From CAYGZM01 sp964354365 (lineage in GTDB: Bacteria; Planctomycetota; Phycisphaerae; Sedimentisphaerales; Anaerobacaceae): a stretch of 42,326 nucleotides of DNA. Where the stretch lies: assembly GCA_964354365.1 (NCBI GenBank), contig CAYGZM010000013.1, forward strand, positions 1 to 42,326, in the 5' to 3' direction. Positions 24,776 to 33,817 of the stretch are shown here, one piece after another (positions within the stretch are counted from its first letter, which is position 1; the number at the start of each line of letters is the position of its first letter). The notes below the pieces were generated by a model. The model did not search any database. It saw only the letters and a list, made by a program, of their open reading frames with translations, and was not told the DNA's origin. The position numbers were made by a program, and so were the translations under genes.

Positions 24776-24961
24776 TCATCTTGCAGTCCCAAATACACTA
24801 AATTATTGCTATATGATAGTATAATGATATGCTTGGCAGAAAGCAGGGTAGAAGAAAACTCTGTAGAAATGCTACAATCTCCAAAAATAGCGTTATATTT
24901 TGTGCCTCTGCTGGCACTCTATTACAGTTCATACGCACGGCAAGGCTCGTATTAGCCCTCT

Positions 24962-26818
24962 ATGGATGAACGCAGCTACATTGAATTGATAAGAAAGGCC
25001 CAGCGTGGCGATAAGAAAGCCTTAAACAGTCTGGCCGAGCTGGCTGCAAAACGCCTCAGAGTCTATGTCTATCGCCTTACGCTGGCCGATGACCTGACGC
25101 AGGAAATTGTACAGGAGACAATGTTGGAAATGTGCAGAATCTTGGGCAAACTCAAAGACGCCGACAAATTCTGGCCCTGGCTCTACGGCATAGCCACCAA
25201 CAAGATTCACCGCTACCAGCGGACCGAGCGAACTCAGAAGAACCTGGCCAAATCTAAAGCTGACCGGCCCACGCCCGGGCAGCGAGAGCACGGCCTCCAG
25301 GACCTCGTTACCCAGGAATTGAAGCAAATCGTGGCAGCCGCAATGCAGAGCCTCAAGACTCGACACCGCGCCGTGCTCGTTATGCGGTGCTACGACCAAA
25401 TGTCCTACGCCGAAATCGCCGAATCGATGGGATGCAGCGAATTCAGCACGCGCATGTTATTCCTGCGCGCTAAAAGAGCGCTCCGCAAGCAGCTCTCCCG
25501 AAATGGCTTCGGAAGGGGGTCATTATTGGCTGCTTTGGTCCTGTTCGGGAAAATGACCGCCCCGACCGAAGCCGCCGCCGCTCAAGTCTCCGTTACCGCC
25601 GCCACTACAGGTGTCGGTCTGCTCGCAGGCCTCGTAGGCCTGGCCACAACCAAAACCGCGATCATCTCTCTTTCTACCGCCGGCCTGATCGCCGGCGTCG
25701 TTGCTGTGAATTCCGGACTGCCGGACGCGCCAATTCAAACCGCCGGGCGGAATTCCGGAAACTCACAGAGCTTCGCTCCCCTCGGACAAAAGCAAAATGG
25801 CAACGAGGAATACTGGTACTACTTCCCGGAAGGCCCGGGCAAGCCCATGATGATGCGAGTCAAGGCCGGTCCCGAAGGCGCCCGCCCACACGCCCAGTTC
25901 CTGCAAAACGACCAGGCAAACTACTATTTCGACAACAAGGTCATCTATATAGACAATCACCGCATGTACGACGCGCACTTGAGCGTGCTGAGGCTGCCTA
26001 CCGACACCCCGCAGCTAAGCAGCTTTCTCGATCGGATCGAAGGGGGCGGAGGAACACAGAAGATGCAGTACGTCCCTGATAGCGCAAAAGGTCTGCTCGT
26101 GATCGCCGCCCGCAGCGCGGAGCAAGGCCCCAATCGCTCCTGGGTTACCCGCCACTACAACGTCCTCGACGAAGACTACTTCCAGGGTGATTGGCCCGCC
26201 GGCCTGGAAACCATCGACAAACGCGACCAAATGCACAAACGCGGCTGGACCTATTTCAAGATCGCCGGCCGTATCAACGAACAGGCCATCTCCGGCGCAG
26301 GACGCATCCCGTTTGTCTATGCCGCCGGCGCACGATATAGTCCCTGGCTCAAACTGAACGCTGGAGACGTGACGATTATTGATACCGCCCAGCAGGCTTA
26401 CGTCTCCGCGGCCGGCTCGACCTTTCGCACGTATTACAAGGCAGGCGCCTTCTTCAAGGGTCTGCCGAGGCCCTGGATGGGACTGCACGCCATAGACACC
26501 GTGCGGCGCGACGCAGCCGAGCGGCAAATCCCGTTTAAGACAGAGCAGATCGACGACAATAAAGTCCGCGTCCGTGTCACCGCCGAAAAAGTCGCCTTGC
26601 TCTATACCATCGACCTCCAGGTCGATGTCATTGATGAGATAGCCGTCTCGATAGGCGACGTTGAAAAAGGGGTGTTGAAGTTCTCTTACCTGGAAAATAT
26701 TGACGATGTTGGTAATGAATTCGTCTCGCCGAGGGCCGCAGGCTACCAAACGCCGCAGCAGCAGGATTCCGGGTTGCTCTGGCTCGTGCAGCTTGCCGAA
26801 GGCTCGTTAGCCAAATAA
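24962..26818 (+). CDS. ECF sigma factor with membrane segment and large extracytoplasmic domain
   Basis: 618 residues. The first about 180 are a normal ECF sigma factor: region 2 (LADDLTQEIVQETMLEM, FWPWLYGIATNKIHRYQR) and region 4 (LKTRHRAVLVMRCYDQMSYA, EIAESMGCSEFSTRMLFLRA). A hydrophobic region follows (about 185-255, including TGVGLLAGLVGLATTK and AGLIAGVVAV) that could span the membrane once or twice. The C-terminal about 350 residues form a soluble domain I cannot assign; it is Tyr/Trp-rich and ends in QDSGLLWLVQLAEGSLAK. No separate anti-sigma gene is adjacent, so the extension may itself control the sigma domain. The start is ATG at 24962; the ribosome binding site is poor. Two secreted dockerin-like proteins lie downstream. 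Confidence 0.8.
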   Translation: MDERSYIELIRKAQRGDKKALNSLAELAAKRLRVYVYRLTLADDLTQEIVQETMLEMCRILGKLKDADKFWPWLYGIATNKIHRYQRTERTQKNLAKSKADRPTPGQREHGLQDLVTQELKQIVAAAMQSLKTRHRAVLVMRCYDQMSYAEIAESMGCSEFSTRMLFLRAKRALRKQLSRNGFGRGSLLAALVLFGKMTAPTEAAAAQVSVTAATTGVGLLAGLVGLATTKTAIISLSTAGLIAGVVAVNSGLPDAPIQTAGRNSGNSQSFAPLGQKQNGNEEYWYYFPEGPGKPMMMRVKAGPEGARPHAQFLQNDQANYYFDNKVIYIDNHRMYDAHLSVLRLPTDTPQLSSFLDRIEGGGGTQKMQYVPDSAKGLLVIAARSAEQGPNRSWVTRHYNVLDEDYFQGDWPAGLETIDKRDQMHKRGWTYFKIAGRINEQAISGAGRIPFVYAAGARYSPWLKLNAGDVTIIDTAQQAYVSAAGSTFRTYYKAGAFFKGLPRPWMGLHAIDTVRRDAAERQIPFKTEQIDDNKVRVRVTAEKVALLYTIDLQVDVIDEIAVSIGDVEKGVLKFSYLENIDDVGNEFVSPRAAGYQTPQQQDSGLLWLVQLAEGSLAK

Positions 26819-26947
26819 AGCTTATGTGCTCTAATTGTTCTTTTACAACTTCTCATTGGGCTTATTCACAAGGGTCGTGCTGCCCTGACTTGCGCAAGTG
26901 AATCTATGTTAGGAAGGAAGTTTCTTTTGTAACAATGGAGGTGCATT

Positions 26948-27958
26948 ATGTCAAGAAGAGCCTTGATTACAGGTTGTGTGTTGGTTTCGTTGGCATTGGC
27001 CCTGGTCTGCGGCGCGGTGCTCGCGGCCGGCTCGGGATCCGGCGGAGGCGCGGGCGACCCGAATGCCGTCCGTATCCGTCCTGTGCCGGTGCTGAAATAC
27101 ACCGTGGCCTCTCCTCGGGCCTGCCTGATTGGTCCGCCGGACTGGAGCACTGATAGGTGCTGGCGCCCTCAAGGAGACGCCGACAACTTCGCTCGGCCTA
27201 ACGGCTCCATTCGCGTGCCCGTCGGAACGAGAGTCATTTTCTGTCTCAGCCGCGACCTTGAAGGCGTCTGGTACACCGGCTCCTACGGCTGTTTGGGCGC
27301 CTCAATGGTGCTGCAGGTCTGCAAGCCCTGCCAGTGCGCAGTGCCCGACCCCAGCGCCTGCAAGCCCGATCCGAACGATTGCATATATGCCAGGTGCAAA
27401 TGCGAGAACTGCCTGCGATTGGGAGCCGTCTGCTGTCCGAGGCCCGATGACCCCGCAATTGTTCCCTGTCCATGGGTAACGATCGGCAAGGACGGGGCCA
27501 GGGCCTGTCGCAAAGGCCCGAGTATCGGCCGTGCAAGAGTCGGTGTCCCCGTCCATTTCAGGAGGCCAGGCGTCTATCTGCTTCGTGCCATCGTGCATAC
27601 CTTTGCCAAACCCGGATATCCGCTCCCTCTCGACCAGTGGCGAGAATGTCTCCTTGATAATCCGCGTGACGCCACAGCCGTCCTGCCGGAACTCCCCGCC
27701 GCCCAGGACAAGGACGTAATCTATGTCAGGGTCCGGGTGTTTGACAATCTAATCGACGATGTCGAGCCGGACGAGATTCCGACAGACGATCCTGACTTCA
27801 TGTACATCAAACCGATGCCGAAGGATATTGACCCGAATGAACCTGTTGAGCTCGATAGCGACCTCAACGGCGACGACGTGGTCAACCTGGCCGACTTCGC
27901 CATAATGGCTCAGCAGTGGGGCAGGGAATACGAAATGCCCTTTGCTGATGATGAGTAA
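26948..27958 (+). CDS. Secreted Cys-rich protein with C-terminal dockerin-like repeat
   Basis: 336 residues. The signal peptide (LVSLALALVCGAVLAAG) is followed by a Cys-rich central region (CKPCQCAVPDPSACKPDPND, CIYARCKCENC, GAVCCP) with more than a dozen Cys in about 60 residues, which suggests disulfides or metal binding. The C-terminus carries DLNGDDVVNLADFAIMAQQW, a calcium-binding dockerin-like motif common at the ends of planctomycete secreted proteins. The start is ATG at 26948 with GGAGG upstream. It is 20 bases from the next secreted protein gene, so they are probably co-transcribed. The core domain is not recognised. Confidence 0.75.
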   Translation: MSRRALITGCVLVSLALALVCGAVLAAGSGSGGGAGDPNAVRIRPVPVLKYTVASPRACLIGPPDWSTDRCWRPQGDADNFARPNGSIRVPVGTRVIFCLSRDLEGVWYTGSYGCLGASMVLQVCKPCQCAVPDPSACKPDPNDCIYARCKCENCLRLGAVCCPRPDDPAIVPCPWVTIGKDGARACRKGPSIGRARVGVPVHFRRPGVYLLRAIVHTFAKPGYPLPLDQWRECLLDNPRDATAVLPELPAAQDKDVIYVRVRVFDNLIDDVEPDEIPTDDPDFMYIKPMPKDIDPNEPVELDSDLNGDDVVNLADFAIMAQQWGREYEMPFADDE

Positions 27959-27978
27959 TTTGGATAAGGCGCAGTAAA

Positions 27979-30900
27979 ATGAAAAAAGCGATACTAATAA
28001 TCTCAATGTTTCTCTCCGTGCCGGCGACCGTCCCGGCCTCCGCTGCGACGGCCAACTGCTTGTTCCTGCTCGACCAGAGCACTGTTGTTCAGACCGGCGG
28101 ATTCGCAGGAATCAACGAGACCCACCGAATCTCCGGAATGTTCCGCCTGACCGTCGATTCCGCTCTCGGCGCCGCGTCCTTCGACTGGGTCGATGCGACC
28201 CTCAGCGAGAGTCCCTTCCTCTACACCCGCAGCCTCGGCCTGCTCTTCAATATGACCGGGCTGACCGCCACAGTCGTCACCCCCACGAAGGTCGAGTTCG
28301 AGGGCGCCGCCACGGACGGAACATACGCTCAGATCCATCTCGTTGTAACCATAACCATCGGTTCAATTCATCTAACGGGCCAGATCAAGTCGCCCTGCTG
28401 CGATCTTTTTGACTACTCCCTCGATGCCGTCGCAGTCGTAGTGCCGCCGGGCTGGACGTATCAGTATTTCGATGACTTCAGCACCGACAAGGCGCAAAAA
28501 GACAGCTATATGCACTCGATCTTCTGGCCGATGGACGCCTTTCCGCCCCCTGAGCCTTACCTGTTCTATTACCACGATACCACAGGCGAAAGGGCCCTGG
28601 CATTTATGGATTACCTCGGTCAGCCGGCACACCTGGCCTATTGCTTTCCAATTGCCTCGCCGCACCCGCGAAGAATGGTTAAAGGGATTCTAAAGGTTGA
28701 CGTCCGCTTTCCTGTAAACGCCTACATCTCGCAGTCGCCCCCGGGCTATCTGCTCTATTCCCTCTCGTCCGACGGCCACAATTGGTCCACGCCCGGAGAA
28801 CTGCGCCCGGGCGACAACCAGATCCCTATCGAGTCCCTCCAGGGGACCTGCTACGTAATCTTCCTCGGCGCCAAAGCTATGATCGACAATCTGGCAGTCC
28901 ATCTGCACTCGCCGCCCGCAACGATTTACGTCCCCGCGGACTACCCCACAATCCAGCAGGCCATTAACAACGCCGCCGACGGTGACGTTATTGAAGTCGC
29001 CCCGGGGACCTACAAAGGCCCCGGCAATCGTGACATCGAGCTCCTGGGCAAAGCCATCACGCTGCGCAGCGCAAATGGACCCGAGCAGACCATCATAGAT
29101 TGCGAGTCTTCCGGCGGGCTGGGCGGCGCCGGAGGAGAAATACAGCACAGGGGATTCTACCTCCACCAGAACGAACAGGCTGATTCTGTCATCCGCGGAT
29201 TTACCATCATCCACGGCAGAATAAACGGCTCCGAAATCCCCCCAGATGACATGCGCTGGAACCTCAGCCCATCCCACCCCATCGGCGCCGGCATCTATTG
29301 CGAGTTCAGCAGCCCCACAATCGTCGATTGCGTCATCAGGGATTGTGGAGCCGAAATTGGCGGTGGTATAGGCTGTGTAGGCGGCAGGCCGGCTATTATT
29401 GACTGCCGGATCGAAAAGTGCGCCGCAGGAGGTTTCGGACCCGCCGAATCCGGTGGACGGGGCGCCGGCATCGGCCTGATTCGAAATGCCGACGCAAAGA
29501 TAAATAACTGCATCATCGTAAATAACCTCCTTTACCACAACGGCCTCGGCGCCGGCATATACGCTCGTCGAGCCGTCGCCGTAATCGCCGACTGCGAATT
29601 CTCGTCCAACGGCCCGCGGTCCGAAGACGGCATTATGACCGGCGGCGGTGTATATGCCACCGGTCCCCAGACAAGACTCGTCCTGAAGAATTGTATCTTC
29701 TCGAATAATGGCGGCGTCTTTGGTGCAGGCATATACACAGAGCAGGGAGCGGACATCCCCGGATGCCCCGAGACAGAGTGTCCTCCCTGCTATGTTCGTG
29801 TAACAAACTGCACGGTGGCCCATAACAGAATGTTAGGTGGATTAATGGGGCCTTTTCCTCGTGCAGCGATACATTCTATTGGCAGTGACATCAAAATAAA
29901 GAACTCTATCGTCTGGTACAATGAGGGCGCCCAGGTATTCCTTGATGACCCACCCGCCGATCCCGTCGTCTATTCCGATATCCAGGGTGGCTACACCGGC
30001 ACGGGAAATATCAATGCCGACCCATTGTTTGCACCGACCGGCGTTCCGGACTACCATTTGCAGTCCGTATATGGCCGCTACAACCCCAAAACCGGCGATT
30101 GGGTCATTGACGCCGCCCATAGCCCCTGCATAGATGCCGGCGACCCAGCCGACCCCGTCGCGCAGGAGCCGCCCCCCAACGGCAACAGAATCAATATGGG
30201 CGCCTATGGCGGCACCGCCCAAGCCAGCAAGGGCCACCCTCGTTTGGTTTTCCATGTTGATGGACTCCACGGCAGCGACTCGAACAATGGCCTCAGCAGG
30301 GAAAACGCCTTCGCAACCATACAAAAAGCAATAGACTCCTCAAGAGACGGCGACGTTGTCTTGGTCTGGCCCGCCCTCTACAAAGAAGACGTCGTTTTTG
30401 ACGGCAAGGCAATAACCGTCCAAAGCGCCGCCGATGCGGCCGTCGTCGCTGCAAAGAGCGATTACGCCTTCTCATTCTTCGCCGGCGAACGAGCCAACTG
30501 TGTGCTGCGAAACTTCGTCATCACCGGCAGCCCTCATGGAATATACTGCGACAACGGCGCCAAGCCGACTCTCACAAATCTGACAATCGCCGGAAACGGC
30601 TACGGCATCGGCGCCTGGTTCGGCGCCGACCCAAATATCTCCAACTGTATTCTGTGGGATAATTCCATCGGCGATCTGTTCGGCTGCACCGCCCGGTACA
30701 GTTGCATCCAGAGACCCGGCTCACTTGGAGGTCCCGGCAATATCAGCAGGAACCCGATATTTGCCGACCCAAACAATGGCGACTATCATTTGCGTTCACG
30801 CTTCGGCCGATTCTGGCCCGACCACAATCTCTGGGTCATCGACGATGTAACCAGTCCGTGCATCGACGCAGGCGACCCATACGTGTACCCCGCAAGAGAG

Positions 30901-31152
30901 CGAATGCCCAACGGCGGCAGGCTCAATATGGGCGCTTTCGGCGGTACGCCTTATGCGAGTATGAGCGACTGGCCCTTGAGAGGTGATGTGAGCCGCGACG
31001 GCCTCATAAACATGATCGATTTCGCCCTCGTCGCCGATGGATGGCTCGACTCCTTGCCCTGGGCGCCGTTCGAGCTGGACCAGCCCGATATCATTATGCC
31101 CACCAATGGAGCCGTGATCCCGTCTCCGAGGAAAAACCAGTACGGATTCTGA
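27979..31152 (+). CDS. Large secreted beta-helix protein with dockerin-like C-terminus
   Basis: 1057 residues with a signal peptide (MKKAILIISMFLSVPATVPA). An N-terminal about 310 residues of unknown fold precede a right-handed beta-helix region starting TIYVPADYPTIQQAINNAAD (DUF1565-like) with many N/D-C-I-I/V rungs. A second beta-helix starts near residue 770 (NAFATIQKAIDSS). Each half ends with a similar block (DYHL, SPCIDAGDP, NMGA-x-GGT), indicating internal duplication. The C-terminus has DVSRDGLINMIDFALVADGW, a dockerin-like motif. Beta-helix folds of this type occur in polysaccharide-binding or lyase proteins and surface proteins. No catalytic motif is evident. Extracellular location is inferred from the signal peptide. 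Confidence 0.82.
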   Translation: MKKAILIISMFLSVPATVPASAATANCLFLLDQSTVVQTGGFAGINETHRISGMFRLTVDSALGAASFDWVDATLSESPFLYTRSLGLLFNMTGLTATVVTPTKVEFEGAATDGTYAQIHLVVTITIGSIHLTGQIKSPCCDLFDYSLDAVAVVVPPGWTYQYFDDFSTDKAQKDSYMHSIFWPMDAFPPPEPYLFYYHDTTGERALAFMDYLGQPAHLAYCFPIASPHPRRMVKGILKVDVRFPVNAYISQSPPGYLLYSLSSDGHNWSTPGELRPGDNQIPIESLQGTCYVIFLGAKAMIDNLAVHLHSPPATIYVPADYPTIQQAINNAADGDVIEVAPGTYKGPGNRDIELLGKAITLRSANGPEQTIIDCESSGGLGGAGGEIQHRGFYLHQNEQADSVIRGFTIIHGRINGSEIPPDDMRWNLSPSHPIGAGIYCEFSSPTIVDCVIRDCGAEIGGGIGCVGGRPAIIDCRIEKCAAGGFGPAESGGRGAGIGLIRNADAKINNCIIVNNLLYHNGLGAGIYARRAVAVIADCEFSSNGPRSEDGIMTGGGVYATGPQTRLVLKNCIFSNNGGVFGAGIYTEQGADIPGCPETECPPCYVRVTNCTVAHNRMLGGLMGPFPRAAIHSIGSDIKIKNSIVWYNEGAQVFLDDPPADPVVYSDIQGGYTGTGNINADPLFAPTGVPDYHLQSVYGRYNPKTGDWVIDAAHSPCIDAGDPADPVAQEPPPNGNRINMGAYGGTAQASKGHPRLVFHVDGLHGSDSNNGLSRENAFATIQKAIDSSRDGDVVLVWPALYKEDVVFDGKAITVQSAADAAVVAAKSDYAFSFFAGERANCVLRNFVITGSPHGIYCDNGAKPTLTNLTIAGNGYGIGAWFGADPNISNCILWDNSIGDLFGCTARYSCIQRPGSLGGPGNISRNPIFADPNNGDYHLRSRFGRFWPDHNLWVIDDVTSPCIDAGDPYVYPARERMPNGGRLNMGAFGGTPYASMSDWPLRGDVSRDGLINMIDFALVADGWLDSLPWAPFELDQPDIIMPTNGAVIPSPRKNQYGF

Positions 31153-31265
31153 TTAACGGTGAAGATACGTAGCGAGGCTGCAGGAATGACGCCGGCAGCC
31201 CCTCTTCGTTGCGCGCGGCAATCGCAAAATATGCTTTTGAGCTTGCTTGCTCGGTTATAAATGAG

Positions 31266-31271
31266 TATAAT
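31266..31271 (+). promoter_or_regulatory. Candidate -10 element of pseudopilin gene
   Basis: TATAAT at 31266-31271, with TTGCTT 17 bases upstream as a weak -35. The predicted start near 31278 gives a leader of about 70 bases to the proposed pseudopilin start. The -10 is perfect but the -35 is poor. Confidence 0.4.
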
Positions 31272-31348
31272 GGTAGCGGTCGTGGTTGATGTGCGCTGGG
31301 TGTGCGCCAATTGCCGATATTTGAAATAGCGAACCCGGAGGACGAGAA

Positions 31349-32242
31349 ATCGAGTCACGATCTCGACAGTTTGTTGCAGGCCGAAGCCGGCGGGCGGCCT
31401 TCAGCCTCGTTGAGCTTCTGGTCGTCATCTCCATCATTTCGCTGCTGATGGCGATTGTGGTCCCCGCCGTGGACAGGGCAAAACGCAAGGCCCGCTCCAT
31501 GCTCGGCGCCAACAACCAAAAGCAGATCGCCGGCGCCCTCAACCTCTTCGCGCTCGACAATGACGACCTCTACCCGCAGTCCGTCGCCACAGTCGGCTTC
31601 GGCAGCCGATGGAATTGGTCCGACCCCACAAAACTCACCGGCAACAGGGCCCGAAGCCCCGGATTGCATCGCTCCGTCGCCGCCTACCTCCGCAGCTACA
31701 TCCCCGACGCAGACACGGTCTATTGCCCCGGCGCCCCGCGAAAATACGAGTACCTCCAGCAGTCCTGGGACGCGGGCGACGATTGGGACAATCCCGATAC
31801 GTCCTTCCCATCCGACCCGGTCGGCGGCGCCTATTGCCTCTTCTGGAACTACACCGGATTCCTCGGCGGACACAGGCTCACCTTCGACGGCCCCAGCGCC
31901 CCCGCCGCAGGCCGGATACAAAGCAAGCTCCTCGTTACCGATTATTTCGGCTATGACAGTTGGCGGACCCCCGGCGCGTATGGTAGCTGCGAAAATTTCA
32001 AAGGCGCCGACATCACGCCCGAAACCTGGCTCCTCTCGGCCAACTGGTCTCGCATCGCCGACCCGAACTTCCCCGCCCCGGATGTCAAACTGCAGGCCGG
32101 CTACATCGACGGCCACGTCGAATCCTATTCAACCTCCGATGCAGTGCTGATGGAAGTCTCAATTACCGCCGACGGCGCTACCCCTTACCCACCCGGCGTC
32201 GGACCCGGAACCTTCTACCTCCCCCCCGCCGCCCTGCACTAA
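31349..32242 (+). CDS. Type IV/type II pseudopilin-like protein (apparent AUC start)
   Basis: 297 residues if started at ATC 31349. The frame encodes a class III signal: a basic leader ending RRAAFSLVELLVVISIISLL, then MAIVVPAVDRAKRKARSMLG. The mature part (KQIAGALNLFALDNDDLYPQ, HVESYSTSDA) has the H-x9-DG-like style of planctomycete secreted pseudopilins. The only ATG in reach is 31448, which would delete the prepilin peptide. Between the upstream TGA (31322) and that ATG there is no in-frame ATG, GTG or TTG. GGAGG at 31338-31342, just 6 bases before ATC, supports the AUC start. The prepilin leader would direct cleavage by prepilin peptidase. The stop overlaps the convergent zwf stop. Confidence 0.75.
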   Translation: MESRSRQFVAGRSRRAAFSLVELLVVISIISLLMAIVVPAVDRAKRKARSMLGANNQKQIAGALNLFALDNDDLYPQSVATVGFGSRWNWSDPTKLTGNRARSPGLHRSVAAYLRSYIPDADTVYCPGAPRKYEYLQQSWDAGDDWDNPDTSFPSDPVGGAYCLFWNYTGFLGGHRLTFDGPSAPAAGRIQSKLLVTDYFGYDSWRTPGAYGSCENFKGADITPETWLLSANWSRIADPNFPAPDVKLQAGYIDGHVESYSTSDAVLMEVSITADGATPYPPGVGPGTFYLPPAALH

Positions 32243-33789
32243 ATGGTTCTCCAGCGTCGTCCGTCTGCTTTCAAAAGTTTTGCCGACTCCTCCGGCCCGT
32301 TACTGCCCGCCTCGTAGTTGGGAAAACTCCCCGCCGGCACACTCTCCCATCTGCGTATAATCGGATCAACCACATCCCACATCGCTTCTACCTCGTCCGC
32401 CCGCGCGAATAGCGTCAGATCGCCCTTGAGGCAGTCCAATAGCAGCCGCTCATAAGCAGGACGTGTATTCATCTCGAAAGACTTCACGTAGTCAAAGCTC
32501 ATATTAATTGCAAAAGGCTGATTTCCCACGCCCGGCCGTTTTACATTCAACTGCAGTGACATCTCTTCCTTCGGCTGTATGCCGAGAACAAGCGAGTTCG
32601 GCTCAATAATATCGCACACCCGGCCAAAAAGGCGAAGAGGCGGCTGCTTGAACTCAACGCAAATCTCCGTCACCCGCCGTGCCAACCGCTTGCCCGTGCG
32701 CAGATAGAAGGGAACGCCCGCCCAACGCCAGTTGTCTATGTTGAACTTGCCCGCAAAAAACGTCGCTGTATTCGAATCGGCCGGAACGTTCTCTTCCTCC
32801 CTGTACGCCCGAGCCGCTTTCCCGCCAACGTTGCCCGCCCCGTATTGGCCCCTTACCATAAACCTGTCGATATATTCCTCGCTCATCGGCCGAATCGCGC
32901 GGAAAACCTTGACCTTCTCGTCACGAACCAGATTCGCGTCAAAGCCCGAGGGCGGCTCCATTGCCACAAGCGCCAGAAGCTGCATCGTATGATTCTGCAC
33001 GATGTCCCTCACCACCCCCGCCTCGTCATAAAATGCCCCCCGACCCTCAATGCCAATATCCTCGCCAACGGTAATCTGAACATGATCTATATAGCGCCGA
33101 TTCCACAACGGCTCAAAAATACTATTGCCGAAGCGAAAGAAGAGTATGTTCTGAACCGTCTCCTTGCCCAAGTAATGATCTATGCGATAAACCTGGCTCT
33201 CGTTGAAGTGCTTTAGTATGAGCTGGTTCAATTTGGAGGCCGAAGCCTTATCGCTTCCGAAGGGCTTTTCAACGATAATCTTCGGCATAAGCGCCCCTGC
33301 ACAGAGACCGCGCCTGAACAGCCCTTCAGTGAGTGGCTGTATCAGGCTCGGCGGCACCGCCAGATAATAAATCAGACTCTCTACCCTCCCCTCCGCCGCA
33401 ATAGCGCTAACTCGCCGGCAAAGCCGCTCATAGCCCTCATCCGCCCCTGCATCCGCCCGCAGGTAGCTCACCCGCTCGCAAAAAGCCTTCACCTCCTTCT
33501 GCTCCACCGGCTCCGGGCCGAATTCCTCAATCGCCTTTCGCACAAGGCCTCTGTACTCTTTGTCCGACATCTCGCCTCGGCCCACCCCCAGAATGTACGA
33601 GTCACGCGCGAGCTTCTCTTCCCGGTACAGCCCGAAAAGCGTCGGCAGCAGCTTCCTCCTGCTCAAATCTCCCCTCCCCCCAAAAATCACCAGCACAAAC
33701 GGCGTCTTCCGCAGGTCGTACAACGGCGCATCGCACGCCGCAAGAAACCTGCTCTCGACACTACCTCGATATGCATCATCCTGACCCAT
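32239..33789 (-). CDS. zwf: Glucose-6-phosphate 1-dehydrogenase
   Basis: 516 residues. First enzyme of the oxidative pentose phosphate pathway, producing 6-phosphogluconolactone and NAD(P)H. Motifs: a nucleotide-binding start FVLVIFGGRGDLSRRKLLPT, the active site RIDHYLGKETVQN (near residue 203), and FKQPP in the C-terminal half. The GGRGDL motif has Arg where many families have Ala or Thr, which I note without interpreting. The start is ATG at 33789, preceded by GGGGA; the frame is open farther upstream into the helicase gene. It follows the helicase gene by 28 bases, in the same direction. It converges on the pseudopilin gene with a 4-base stop overlap. Confidence 0.95.
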   Translation of the reverse strand: MGQDDAYRGSVESRFLAACDAPLYDLRKTPFVLVIFGGRGDLSRRKLLPTLFGLYREEKLARDSYILGVGRGEMSDKEYRGLVRKAIEEFGPEPVEQKEVKAFCERVSYLRADAGADEGYERLCRRVSAIAAEGRVESLIYYLAVPPSLIQPLTEGLFRRGLCAGALMPKIIVEKPFGSDKASASKLNQLILKHFNESQVYRIDHYLGKETVQNILFFRFGNSIFEPLWNRRYIDHVQITVGEDIGIEGRGAFYDEAGVVRDIVQNHTMQLLALVAMEPPSGFDANLVRDEKVKVFRAIRPMSEEYIDRFMVRGQYGAGNVGGKAARAYREEENVPADSNTATFFAGKFNIDNWRWAGVPFYLRTGKRLARRVTEICVEFKQPPLRLFGRVCDIIEPNSLVLGIQPKEEMSLQLNVKRPGVGNQPFAINMSFDYVKSFEMNTRPAYERLLLDCLKGDLTLFARADEVEAMWDVVDPIIRRWESVPAGSFPNYEAGSNGPEESAKLLKADGRRWRTI

Positions 33790-33817
33790 CTTGTATCCCC
33801 GTCGCCCCGGTCCCGAA

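Larger units (their letters stand above)
24057..24961. other. Intergenic region with promoter, gene remnants and little else
   Basis: About 900 bases between the divergent isomerase and sigma-factor genes. From left to right: the isomerase promoter (24127-24155), an outer-membrane-protein remnant (24253-24400), an ArsR-type remnant (24608-24775) and an AT-rich stretch (about 24780-24900), which is the likely promoter zone of the sigma-factor gene. No intact gene is seen. Confidence 0.55.

Noticed and set aside
28690..29823. 377-codon minus-strand open frame opposite the beta-helix gene
   Set aside because: Its composition mirrors the repetitive sense strand, and no motif or start signal was found.
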